Assembly: GCF_036373705.1 (NCBI RefSeq)
Contig: NC_089863.1
Coordinates: 3,704,444 to 3,768,443 of the forward strand
Source of the DNA: Amia ocellicauda
Taxonomy: Eukaryota; Chordata; Actinopteri; Amiiformes; Amiidae
DNA length: 64,000 nucleotides
Direction of reading: 5' to 3'
A program made the position numbers and the translations under genes. Shown here one piece after another: positions 12,164-22,767 of the stretch. The notes beneath the pieces are model-generated. The model was given only the letters and a program-made list of their open reading frames with translations, had not been told where the DNA came from and ran no database searches. Numbering within the stretch: position 1 is the stretch's first letter; every line of letters starts with the position of its first letter.

Positions 12164-12809
12164 ACAACAGTATTTCCTTATAGATATTAGTTCCGTTTGC
12201 AGTAGGAGGCGCAACGCCTATATCTAACAACAGAGCGCCACGACTCACTGTCTTGTTTAGTTTTTAGTTTTTTGTTTTTAGCATCAGGAGTATTTCTTTT
12301 TTCTTTCTCTATTATTGCGTGTTTGCTGAAACGCCTAAATAAAACGCCAGAAGGCACCTTTTCTTCCGAACCTCTTGTGTTTCCTTTAAAACACGAACCT
12401 GTAACAATATGTAGGGACTCGCTGCACTGAACACACAGTGATAATGCGATCTAAGAATTAAAGGTTCTAATATGAACATTTCAGGGCCCTGGGTTGACAC
12501 CGTGGAGGATCATGATGGACTGGTTCTGTAATGATCCCTGAAAACAGAATGAGTGAGGAACCCACCACCTCAGAGTAAATCGACCCATCTGGCTTTATAA
12601 TGAACTAAATAACACGCTAATCGCAAATTACAGATCAGACCAGCCTGTGCTTTATCAGTACGACGCTTGTTACTGTATGCGGGTTTTGATCAGCCGATTT
12701 TTGTTTAGTTATTTTGTTAGTCAGACACTAAAAGCGTCCAAAATAACGAGACAGAGACCAAATTAAATTCATTACAGTAACGTATGGCTGTCAAATTAAT
12801 GCTCTAAAC

Positions 12810-12870
12810 CAGGGATGTGAAAGATACAGCCCGCCAGCAGGTTTCATCCGGTCCGAGATGTTTTGGGTAA
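12810..12870 (+). mobile_element. hAT transposon left-end fragment (possible)
   Basis: The sequence cagggatgtgaaagatacag, followed by 'cccgccagcagg', has the CAGGGNTGT start and G/C-rich 'cagcccg' interior of many hAT termini. No matching right terminus or 8-bp duplication was found; the ccggcccc stretch at about 13580 is only a weak candidate. Confidence 0.35.
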
Positions 12871-13823
12871 AAAAAAAAACTAAAAAACGTTTGCACGCAG
12901 TTATTATCAACTTTGTGTAATAAGCAAAGTAACAGGTTTCTATGATATGATACATTCATTAACACTAGAAGCGCCTACAAGCCCCGAAGTGCTTTGTAAC
13001 CGATAGCTCTTTAACAGGCAGTTTTATTCATGAATATCAAATCCAAATTTACATTTACATAGCACAAATAGAGTATTTAAATTCAAATATGACCATAAAA
13101 CATTAATATTATTGCTATAAATAATATCAATACAGTTTTTTTTTTCTAGCACACCGCAGTATAATAGGCAATTTTGTTACACTTCTCTCTGACTTTCTGT
13201 AATTTTAATTTTTGTTTTTTTTCATGTGCCAACATGCAATGTCTGATTGATTGGTACAGCTATTCTGGACAGACATTTGGCGTTTTATAACTATAACATG
13301 CATTCAAACGGACTTCGTACACAGCTAACGCCTACATTTTGGCAACATTGTGTGTTGGCAGGGGTATGACCTGGCACAGGCACAGGCACAGATCCAGCGC
13401 AGGTGAGGACACGGGTCTCTGCTTGCTCTAGTAAGTATTGCATTGACATTTTACACACACAAGCATTGAATAGTGCTAGGACACATTCTGTGTTGTTTTG
13501 TGCACAATATGTGTAGCGTACCGTGTAAGTGTGTTCATTATTATCAGCCATAATCCTCTGCAAAATTTATTTCAACCAACCGGCCCCACAAGGGACCCTC
13601 CGGCCAGCGCTGAGTCTGGACTGCGGACACAACTTCTTCTGTCGCGACGAGATCAGCAGAGGTCAGTGTCTTTCTGAATTTGAATCCTTAGTTTGTGTCG
13701 TTTGAGTTGTTTTCTTTGACACGGCCCCGGTGCTGTCCCGTATATACGCCTGTTATAACGTGTGTGCTGAGATTATTTTCTGAAACGTAGTCAAACGTAC
13801 TCTGTACCAGAGTAAGCAACACT

Positions 13824-14500
13824 ACACAGCAAAAACTCATTAGTAAATGTAACACTGTAGGTGTTAAAATCAACCCTTTTAAAGTGTACATGCACGACCA
13901 TTCAAAAACTCAACACTTAAATCAACACTCATGCTTTGTTGGGTTCCCAACACTTCTAGCAGTCCTTTATATAAACATACATACATATAAATATAAAAAC
14001 ATATTATAATTTAATTGGTTTTATAATTAACTTTTAAGTAAATAAGTAAATACCCAGACACGAAAACTGATCATGCTCACAAGCACCACCACATGCAGAG
14101 AAGTAGAAACAAAACAAAATAAAGTAGGTGTTGACTCAAAGACATCGAAGTTAGTGTAGAAAAACCGGACAACACAAATATATTAATACATATATAGACG
14201 GGTAAAGACACATTTTACACTCAAACAAGAATGCTTTACAATCATTAACATTTACACAATAATTAAGAAAAAATAACACAATAAAACAAAGTATTCTATT
14301 ATACTACCACAATGCATTGTAGGAAAGTTTAGTGATGTGGTTTTAAAATGTGTTTATTAAACACACTTTATTTTGACACCCAGTATTAGCACTGACTCTC
14401 AAGATGGTTTAACTCTCAGTGTTAATTTCACCTAATCACCCACTAATTTTTAACACTACATTTTAACATTATCATTTTAACACTATAGATTTTGCTGTGT
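13824..14500. mobile_element. Foldback element, ACACAGCAAAA termini
   Basis: The left end acacagcaaaaactcattag is mirrored by the right end 'tatagattttgctgtgt'. Both ends continue into repeated TGTTAAAA/TTTTAACA motifs. A segment near 14370-14420 (gtgtcaaaat-type) recurs inverted at about 14777-14822, so a second partial copy or an internal inverted arm lies next door. No open frame exists. The superfamily is undetermined because the target duplication is unclear. Confidence 0.5.
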
Positions 14501-14834
14501 TATTATTATCATTATTATTATTAGTAGTAGTTTTATACCCACTGTAAAATAACATTAAAGTACAATAACCTGGTAATGTTGAATATATTTTGGTCCTCAG
14601 CTGAAATGTAATTTATAAAGACCCACAGCAGTGAGGTTTAAAGATTCCTTCATTTAATAAATAAACAGATACACTGTATTGCGCTTACTCCACATTATTT
14701 TTGACCTCTATCCATCAGCCTGCCTGTTGTACTAGACTTCAAATATCTCCACCAACACCACCTTGATTTTCTTACAGGTTAAACCATCTTGAGAGTCAGT
14801 GTTAATACTGGGTGTCAAAATCTAAAATACTGAC

Positions 14835-14880
14835 AAGGCCCAGCCCTGCTTAGCTTCTGGGATCTGAGCAGATCAGGCTT
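14835..14880 (-). pseudogene. 5S rRNA-derived fragment
   Basis: The complement of this stretch follows the middle of vertebrate 5S rRNA: the run ccctgcttagctt is the reverse complement of the conserved aagctaagcaggg block, and the flanking agatcaggc/aggccc positions also fit. Only about 46 of 120 bases are present with several substitutions, so it is not a functional 5S gene. It may be a stray pseudogene or a piece of a 5S-derived (SINE3-type) element. Confidence 0.65.
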
Positions 14881-15203
14881 TTATGCTGTCAAAAACAAAC
14901 CAATATGAAACTTCAAAGATTATAAATAGTTTGGTACATAGAAATCATGATAATAATAATAATGTATTGTAGCAATGTGTTAACTGACTATTGTATACCT
15001 TTTTAGTCATGTTATTTACATATTGTAAATCTCCAGATTTAGATCCTTAGATGCTGTTTACTTATTTTAAAAACTGTATTATTCCAGCAATGTTTAAGAT
15101 AGCGTACACATGTGTTACCCATTACTCATCATGATAGAACTCATTTTCAGAAAAGCATAAATATTTCAAATTAATTTAAATTAATGCATTTATTTATATG
15201 CTG

Positions 15204-15766
15204 TACACTCTTGGAACTAATGTGTTAAATTGTACACATTCTCAGTTTGTTCACAACTTTATGTTAAAATTGATCAAATTATAACACAATACTGTGTATT
15301 TTTAACGCAATTCTCTGTGTGAAAAACACATTAATGTGTTGTTAAAAATACCCAGTATTCTGTTACAAATACACATTATTGTGTTGTCCTCAGAATATGT
15401 TAAATGTAACATTAGTTCTATATCTTGTATATGTACTATATCTTACATAAACAAATTGTTTGTGATTTTGTTGTGTACTCAAATTACTTAGTGCTACATG
15501 TTTGCAATAGTACTAATTTATATTAAATGTATATTAAGCTTTCTGTTTACATTGAACAACTAACATTTGCTTTGTTAAAATTTATATTTTGTTTACTAGG
15601 GCAACATGTTGAGTAAAACGAACACATTACAGTGTTCATGAATGAATACCTTATTTGTGCTAATATTCCTACACACAACCTGTGTTAAGTTCAACACAAA
15701 ATGTGCTATCTTAAATCACACTCAGTAATGTGTTAAAGACGTTTACACATTTGTTCTAAGAGTGTA
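15204..15766. mobile_element. Foldback element, TACACTCTTRGAAC termini
   Basis: The left end tacactcttggaactaatg pairs with the right end 'acatttgttctaagagtgta' over about 24 bp with few mismatches. The interior is AT-rich with many aacacattaatgtgtt-like short palindromes and no coding frame. This looks like a nonautonomous DNA transposon; the flanks do not show a convincing target duplication. Confidence 0.6.
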
Positions 15767-15872
15767 TTATTAATTGTATTTATTTATTAGGAGACGCCCC
15801 TATCCAGGTACCTGCACTTCTTCTGCCCCAGTCTCAAACATTGTTTCTTTATTTTATAACAGACTCCCAGGA

Positions 15873-15923
15873 ATGAGGAAGGCAGCTCTCACTTCCTCTG
15901 TAATATCTGTGGTGCTTGTGAGT
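15873..15923 (+). CDS. NXPE gene, coding exon 1 (signal-anchor start)
   Basis: The ATG at 15873 lies just after an AG (cccag at 15866-15870). Seventeen codons follow, mostly hydrophobic after MRK, ending in phase 0 at a strong donor AGT|GTAAGT (15924). Exon 2 also opens in phase 0 with hydrophobic VYLYSW, so the two halves make one 18-20 residue membrane segment, as NXPE proteins have. The total then becomes an exact multiple of three. It is an inference from splicing logic; transcript data would decide. Confidence 0.65.
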
Positions 15924-18900
15924 GTAAGTATGTCTTCAGCAGATACTGATTCCTGTCATTGCAAAGCCAGTGTCCCACACAGGCGCGGCTCGTTCATATG
16001 GGCAGAGCCCTACTTCTAAATGAATCCACCCCAGAACATAGCTCTTCCTCATTAACTCATTATCCACATCGATACATTATAAATTACTTCATAATAAATG
16101 TTCCTAACTAACTGTACATTTTATTCAGACATTTGGAACAACACAAATAAATAATCATAACATTTAAAACTATATAAATATATACAATATATACAAAAAT
16201 AAGACTCATATCAAAAAGAAGTCACAGACAAAAGAAAGACATTGTAGTATATAAAAACAAATAAAAACGAGAAACCAATTATTACACTATTACCCTATTG
16301 CTAACAAAAAACACAAAACTAAATTGCACAAAACCTATATCACACAAATAGAATAACACACTTATAAAGAAGAGAAGCTGATCATTACACTATTGCACTT
16401 CAAACGAGAAACACACAAACTAAATTGCACAACTGCCATCTAAACCCTGACCTTTCTTGCCTCCCTTGATGCAAAGTCATCAATTACATCATCATAAGAA
16501 ATCTGCCCAGCAATTGCATCACACAAAACCTTTATGAAAGTTAGCCAAATCAATAATGTGCTAGTTAGGTTGTAATCGTTTAGCTGCAGACTACGCACAT
16601 CATCATGATTATATCAAGTGTTGTGTAAGCTAGTTGTTCACAAAACGGAATATTGTCGCCCTATGTGTAATAGCATAGCAAGCAACGCAGGCTAACAAAC
16701 ATAAGTGTTATACTAGCCTATTTCAGTGCATGCATAATAATATACTCATAAAGAGATGACAGCTGCATACCTTTACCTTTTGCGCGTTTCTCCTCTTCTT
16801 CTTTCCTCTTTTTCCTAAACTGGGCACCTGATGGCTTAGACCTTTTCTTATCCATGTGTGTTGATTTGGCACTGAAGCATCAATACATTACCCATCCCCC
16901 AACACTGCCACCCAAGAGTCAAGACTGAACCAGTTCACCTTGCTGGTGCAGACTGGTTTTATATTATTCTTAACGATTTCGCACAAACCAGAAACAAATG
17001 CAACAATATGTCTGTGAAACTATATATTCACAGTATTATGAATGCATTGTGGTTTATTTGGTAGTATTTCTTAGTGTGACTGATTTCAGTAATTGCATTA
17101 GTACTGTACACAGTTAGAGGTGCGCTGTGTGATACATTTTCCGCTCCCACTACCTCCGACTTTTGTTATGCTTTCCGAAAGTTTCTGATTTTAGGTCAGA
17201 GCACTGAAAACAGTCGGAAAACTTCAATTCCGCCAAAAAGACTTGAATATACACCTTGTCTGTACAGCTCCTGTAATCTCTACCGTAGCCTTTTCCGAGT
17301 CATAGGCCAGATGTGATTGTAGGGCCCCCCACCTCGCTGCAAAACATCTGAGTGGTGCGCATCTTTATGACAGAGAGAATATTTAGGAAAAACTAAAAGA
17401 CACACAAGTATTTATTGCACATTTACCACTGTGCATGTTGAATAAATAGATGTAGTAATACATACACATGTAAGTGATGCACTATGCACATAACAGCATT
17501 AACCCAAACAAACAACAACGATCCTCTTAATTAATCTCAGGCGTTTTAATTTCGGTAGTTGATTGACAATGTGAGTGGAGGGCAGGTGTCGCTACTTGGT
17601 GCTCGCAAAGAAAAGGTAAGCAATAGGTGAATAGGGAAACATAATTAGTGACATATTTTAAATTAAACATAAGTAAAACTAAGACACATCACCAAAACGA
17701 AAATACAGTGATTTATAATGAAATCATGAAAAATTAAATTAAGTGCAAATGTGTGGGTGCCAATTATTTCGAGCAACTGGAATCAGGAGCTACGTTTATT
17801 CTGGGCTTCAACGAGCACTTTATTACATGAGCTGTAGTAGGACAGATACACAGATAGGCTACCAGCGCAGAAGCACATCGAAAGCACAAAACGAAACAAA
17901 ATAAACCAAAGCGCAAGTGAAAATGATCCTCGTCGAAATGCTGGTTTACCTCTTCTTTCCTCTTGCTTTCTCGCTGGCATGCGGCCATATGGGGGTCGCA
18001 GTTTTTAGTGTGTGTACATCAATAACACAGCAGTTATCTGTTTATAGTTCATACTTTCCGATGGTAACCGTATCGAACAGCCATCCAAACAACGTTCAAC
18101 CCGCACAGACAGCAGGCGCCGTCCGGCCGTGAAGTGTGTGACACCGCAGCGCTGGTTGCAATGGACCCAAGAGGGCTGTTTACTGTCTATTCTCTTATAT
18201 TGCCTCTACTTATAATCTAATAGTTTATTATCCTGTAAAACTGTACTGATTCAACGTAATGCTTTGATATACCTCTTTCTTGCATTACCAGTACTCGTAT
18301 TGTTAATTTTGATTTCCCCTATGCCTCCTTTCCCTGAAATCTTAATGATACCTGCACATACTAGCTTTTACTATCCAGGATGTAGGACATGTATTGTTGA
18401 CTGCGTATTTCCTATACAAGCGTGTAAACTGGAATTTGTAAATTGCATTATGCTTTGAACTGCACTGTATTTTTGCACTTTGTATTGCTCTTATGTTTTG
18501 TAAGTCGCCCTGGGCAAGGGCGTCTGCCAAGAAATAAATCGTAATCATAAAATAATGGGCATGGTTATGATTCAGGATTGGAGCCAGTTTCCAGTTTCCG
18601 CTGCTGGTCCCATACCACAAAGTCCACACTATTATGACCAGTTTCAAATCAATGCAGTATATTTCCCACAACTGTCCACAGGGGTAAGCAGTATCTTTCC
18701 CACAACTGTCCACAGGGGTGCGCAGTATCTTTCCCACAAGTATCCACAGGGGTGCGCAGTATCTTTCCCACAAGTGTCCACAGGTGCGCAGTATCTTTCC
18801 CACAAGTGTCCACAGGTGTGCAGTATCTTTCCCACAAATGTCCACAGGGGTGCTCAGTATCTTTCTCACAAGTGTCCACAGGGGCACAGTATCTTTCCCA

Positions 18901-21900
18901 GAAATGTCCACAGGGGTGCTCAGTATCTTTCCCAGAAATGTCCACAGGGGTGCTCAGTATCTTTCCCAGAAATGTCCACAGGGGTGCTCAGTATCCTTCC
19001 CACAAGTATCCACAGGGGTGCTCAGTATCTTTCCCACAAGTGTCCACAGGTGCGCAGTATCTTTCCCACAAGTATCCACAGGGGTGCGCAGTATCTTTCC
19101 CACAAGTGTCCACAGGGGAGCGCAGTATCTTTCCCACAAGTATCCACAGGGGTGCGCAGTATCTTTCCCACAAGTGTCCACAGGTGTGCAGTATCTTTCC
19201 CACAAATGTCCACAGGGGTGCTCAGTATCCTTCCCACAAGTGTCCACAGGTGTGCAGTATCTTTCCCACAAATGTCCACAGGGGTGCTCAGTATCCTTCC
19301 CACAAGTGTCCACAGGTGTGCAGTATCTTTCCCACAAATGTCCACAGGGGTGCTCAGTATCCTTCCCACAAGTATCCACAGGGGTGTGCAGTATCTTTCC
19401 CACAAGTATCCACAGGGGTGCGCAGTATCTTTCCCACAAGTGTCCACAGGTGCGCAATATCTTTCCCACAAGTGTCCACAGGTGTGCAGTATCTTTCCCA
19501 CAAATGTCCACAGGGGTGCTCAGTATCTTTCTCACAAGTGTCCACAGGGGCACAGTATCTTTCCCAGAAATGTCCACAGGGGTGCAGAATCTTTCCCACA
19601 AGTGTCCACAGGGGTGCGCAGTATCTTTCCCACAAGTATCCACAGGGGTGCGCAGTATCTTTCCCACAAGTGTCCACAGGTGTGCAGTATCTTTCCCACA
19701 AATGTCCACAGGGGTGCTCAGTATCCTTCCCACAAGTGTCCACAGGTGTGCAGTATCTTTCCCACAAATGTCCACAGGGGTGCTCAGTATCCTTCCCACA
19801 AGTATCCACAGGGGTGTGCAGTATCTTTCCCACAAGTGTCCACAGGTGCGCAATATCTTTCCCACAAGTGTCCACAGGTGTGCAGTATCTTTCCCACAAA
19901 TGTCCACAGGGGTGCTCAGTATCTTTCTCACAAGTGTCCACAGGGGCACAGTATCTTTCCCAGAAATGTCCACAGGGGCTCAGTATCTTTCCCACAAGTG
20001 TCCACAGGGGTGCTCAGTATCCTTCCCACAAGTATCCACAGGGGTGTGCAGTATCTTTCCCACAAGTGTCCACAGGTGCGCAATATCTTTCCCACAAGTG
20101 TCCATAGGGGCTCAGTATCTTTCCCACAAGTGTCCACAGGGGTGCACAGTATCTTTCCCACAAGTGTCTGTTTCTCCTGTATCCCATCAAGGTATATTTG
20201 TACAGTTGGGAGGCAGTGACTCAGCCTCAGAGTATAAAGCTGCCCAGCCCCCTCTCCCAACATCAGTGGGACCAGATCCACTCCGGCACAAACCACAGCT
20301 GTCCAACCCAGACCCTGACCCCACACCCTACCCCAGTGAACGACACCCACCTCAGCCCAGAGGAGTGGCAGGCTCTCAGGGAGGCTCTTCGCTGGCCGTC
20401 TCCAGACAGGCCTGTCACCTCCCTGGACAACACCACAGACCCCAGACACTGCTTCTACTATGTGGAGAACCTGAGGGACAATTACACAGTGGGGGACACT
20501 CTGAACATCACTCTGGTCGCCAGGGATTTCTCTGGGAATCCCAAAATCTACGGAGGGGACTTCTTCCAGGCTCGGCTGCACTCCCCGGAGCTCAAAGCCA
20601 GCACTTATGGCTCGGTGCAGGATCACCGCAACGGGACCTACACAGTCCACTTCTCCCTCCTGTGGCCCGGTCAGGCCTGGATCTCCCTGCGGCTGATCCA
20701 CTCCAGTGAAGCTGTGCAGGTGCTGCTCCGGCACAGGGAGGCCGACCCCAACAAGGTGTCCTTCCGGGGGTATTTTGAGGAGGGGGGCAGATCGGAGACT
20801 GTAGTCTGCAACGCCCAGAGGAGCGGCTCACGCTGCTGCTGTGAGTACAAGGATCCTGCGACCGGGGAGATGTGGTTCTGCCAGAAACCAGCTGCCCTGC
20901 CCTGCCACGCCCTCGTCTACCACAGCGCTGGGACCTACCAGGCAAAACTGACCGACCTGGACAAGAGCCTTCTGGACACGTGAGTCTCTGTGGAGATGCC
21001 CAGTGTGAGACCTGAGGAGTCAAATCTCCTCAAGGTCAAATCTCACATAATGTGTGTAGCTGTGTAGTTCACAACTTAATGACATTTTAAGAGAAGTTTT
21101 AAAGTGAAGCGAAGCCCAGAGAAATTCAGCAGCACATTACCATGATTGTACTCAGTTCTGAAGGTTTTTATGACCGAACTTTGGACTTATTCTTCCAACA
21201 GGAAGTTAACTAATGTTGATGTTGGGATACCAGGAACTGACCCCAAAATTCACATCCTGCCCTTGGACACAGAAAGCAGTAAGTATGGCTTTACCTGTAT
21301 GAGTGTGTGTGTGTGTTTTTGCTCCTGTGCTCTGGCTCTTACCCGCCTCCGTCTCTCTGTGTCTGAGACTGTCTGTGTTTCTCCCCAGGACAGGAGCAGA
21401 AGTGCGCTCCCGGTTTGGACACTCCGGTTCCGGCCGGGTTCTATTTCCAGGACCGCTGGACCTCGCTGGTCTGCTCCGCTCGCAGTTTCTCCAGCGCAGA
21501 GCAGATAGTCGGCTGCCTGAAGGACAAGCAGCTGTACATGATGGGCGACTCCACGTTGCGCCAGTGGTTTGAATACCTGCAGACGACTGTGCCCAGTAAG
21601 AGCCCGAGACATCAACACACCCGATACGCCACTCTTACCCTCCCTGTGACTCCTCTCTCTCATTTAATTTCATTCCATCCTTCTCTCTCCTCTTCGTCTC
21701 ACCCCGTCCCTCTCCCTCTCTGTCCAGTTTGCAAGACCTTTTTCCTATGTCTCGCTCTCTCTTCCTCTCTCTTTCTCAGCTACATAGACTCTTCTTCTCA
21801 GAAAGACTGTAAAATCCTCCCTCCCTCCAGCTCTGGAGCTCATGAACCTTCACACCTCAGGCCAGTCGGGGCCTCTCCTGGCAGTGGACACCGGTAACAA

Positions 21901-22363
21901 TGTGATCCTACGCTGGCGAGCTCACGGCCTGCCCATCCGCACGCTCAAGGTCCCGAGGGCGCGGCTGCACTACATCGCCAACGAGATCGATGGGCTGGCG
22001 GGAGATGCCTACACCGTGGTGGGTTTCAACCTCTGGGCGCACTTCACAACCTTCCCACTGGCCACGTTTGTCCGCCGGGTCGCAATTATCCGAGAGGCGG
22101 TGCGCTCGCTGCTGCGCCGGAGCCCCCAGACCCTCGTGGTCATCAAGTCGGCCAACACCGGCTACAAGGACGTCTACGGCAGCGACTGGCTGTCCCTGCA
22201 GCTGGACACCGTGCTCAGGAGGATGTTCCAGGGCCTCCCTGTGGCCTTCATCGACGTCTGGCAGATGACCTCCTGCCACTACACCCCGGACCAGATCCAC
22301 CCCCAGCCTGTCGTCATCCGGAATGAAGTTGACCTGTTCCTGTCCTTTGTTTGTCCCCAGTGA
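15873..22363 (+). CDS. NXPE-family protein (neurexophilin and PC-esterase domain), complete five-exon gene
   Basis: Coding exons are 15873-15923, 20192-20979, 21202-21278, 21389-21595 and 21831-22363. They join in phase to 552 codons including TGA (551 aa), the usual size of NXPE1-4 proteins. Exon 1 gives MRKAALTSSVISVVLVS and exon 2 continues VYLYSW, forming one N-terminal signal-anchor. Next comes a neurexophilin-like region (residues about 85-280: YGGDFFQARLHSPEL, NGTYTVHFSLLWPGQ, and a cysteine cluster). The C-terminal half is the PC-esterase-like part, with GDSTLRQW (about residue 355) and the closing D-Q-I-H, together resembling a Ser/Asp/His acyltransferase set. NXPE proteins are Golgi/secretory glycoproteins; mammalian NXPE1 has been linked to sialic-acid O-acetylation. 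The paralogue number is not assignable. All donors are GT and all acceptors AG. Exon 1 is the least certain part. Confidence 0.88.
16440..16855 (-). pseudogene. Internally deleted hAT transposon (zinc-finger/hAT transposase ends only)
   Basis: On the minus strand, an ATG at 16855-16853 opens MDKKRSKPSGAQFRKKRKEE, the basic start typical of TTF/ZMYM-type hAT transposases ('KPSGAQxRKRRK'). It runs to a possible splice donor (AAAAG|GTAAAG). About 230 bp further on, the frame ends WLTFIKVLCDAIAGQISYDD and then VIDDFASREARKVRV, stop at 16442-16440, the characteristic C-terminus of the same family. The catalytic middle is absent, so this is a nonautonomous deletion derivative inside nxpe intron 1. 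Terminal repeats were not identified. Confidence 0.6.
16860..18230. other. nxpe intron 1, no feature recognised
   Basis: AT-rich intronic DNA. A frame at 17917-18132 starts with a hydrophobic stretch but has no splice context or family match and is not called. Confidence 0.4.
18230..18557 (+). mobile_element. LINE (L2-type) 3' end fragment
   Basis: The conserved tail ttgtaagtcgccctgggcaa, then gggcgtctgccaagaaataaat, matches the 'tgtaagtcgctttggataaaagcgtctgctaaat' tail shared by fish L2-like LINEs and the SINEs that borrow it. The upstream 250 bp looks like the matching 3' UTR. No reverse transcriptase sequence remains. Confidence 0.5.
18655..20168 (+). repeat. 34-bp minisatellite in nxpe intron 1
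   Basis: About 43 head-to-tail copies of a 32-36 bp unit of the form 'tatctttcccacaagtgtccacaggggtgcgcag'-like sequence (core tttcccacaagtgtccacag). Variants alternate tgcgcag/tgctcag/tgtgcag and aagtatcc/aagtgtcc/aaatgtcc, and these form higher-order blocks, e.g. the run at about 18765-18900 recurs at 19430-19570 and 19830-19960. Because the unit length is not a multiple of three and the unit lacks stop triplets, long open frames appear in several frames on both strands. They are artefacts. The array ends about 25 bp before the exon 2 acceptor. Confidence 0.95.
20192..20979 (+). CDS. NXPE gene, exon 2 (neurexophilin-like region)
   Basis: The acceptor is a pyrimidine-rich tgtttctcctgtatcccatc followed by aag at 20189-20191. 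The donor is GACAC|GTGAGT at 20980. The exon encodes the variable stem and the neurexophilin-like fold with cysteines in VVCNAQRSGSRCCCEYKD and WFCQKPAALPCHAL. Several N-glycosylation sequons (NHS, NDT, NTT, NYT, NIT, NGT) fit a luminal location. The upstream minisatellite ends only about 25 bp before the acceptor. Confidence 0.92.
21202..21278 (+). CDS. NXPE gene, exon 3
   Basis: A 77-bp linker exon between acceptor tattcttccaacag and donor AGCA|GTAAGT. It encodes KLTNVDVGIPGTDPKIHILP, matching the short segment between the two domains of NXPE proteins. Phases join both neighbours without a stop. Confidence 0.85.
21389..21595 (+). CDS. NXPE gene, exon 4 (GDST motif)
   Basis: Runs from acceptor tgtttctccccag to donor CCCA|GTAAGA. 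Encodes PVPAGFYFQDRWTSLVCSA and KQLYMMGDSTLRQWFEYL, the hallmark block of the NXPE C-terminal domain. The Ser of GDS is the candidate nucleophile by analogy with PC-esterases. Confidence 0.92.
21831..22363 (+). CDS. NXPE gene, exon 5 (C-terminal PC-esterase part and stop)
   Basis: The acceptor follows a CT-rich tract (ctccctccctccag). The exon encodes LAVDTGNNVILRWRAHGLP, WAHFTTFPLATFVRR, TLVVIKSANTGYKDVYGSDW and ends NEVDLFLSFVCPQ, then TGA at 22361. Conserved D and H in TPDQIHPQPVV are the likely partners of the GDS serine. Possible poly(A) signals AATAAA lie at 23251 and 23798, the first beyond a Tigger-like insertion in the 3' flank. Confidence 0.93.
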
Positions 22364-22767
22364 AGCTCCCTGCTGGTGTCCCACAGAGCAGGAACCATCT
22401 CTGATGGACAGGTGGTGTGCAGCGTGTTGAGACAGGAGGTCTCTGCAATATGTGCCCGTTTTACGCAGAATAATATCTGTGTTTTAATAACGGAGTTAGG
22501 TGAGATGACTATTTAATTATTTCGTCCTTGTCATATTTAAAGGTATTGAAAGGTATTTCTTTTAAATTGCATAATGCTGAATGGTGAATTTTGAATACAG
22601 GCTACTGGAGATCATGTTGTGCACCTCCACCATGGCTGCGCAGCCCTGAGGACGGGTGTGTTATTAGCTTGCATGTGTGTATGCATGCAGGCTGAATGTA
22701 TGGAAATCACTTTGATAATTATCTGGGATACAAGACCATAAGACCATTCATCCCGGATGAGTTAATA

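Noticed and set aside
14835-14880. Functional 5S rRNA gene
   Set aside because: Only about 46 bp match, with substitutions and no complete internal promoter or terminator.
17917-18132. Small frame with a signal-peptide-like start
   Set aside because: No conserved continuation or supported donor, and the phase-compatible NXPE exon 1 at 15873 is a better start.
18655-20168. CRISPR-like regular repeat
   Set aside because: Units are directly contiguous, without unique spacers, in a vertebrate intron.
18555-20709. Open frames of 339-663 codons on both strands
   Set aside because: They arise from a stop-poor 34-bp minisatellite whose length is not a multiple of three; the 3' part of the longest frame is out of frame with the real NXPE exon.
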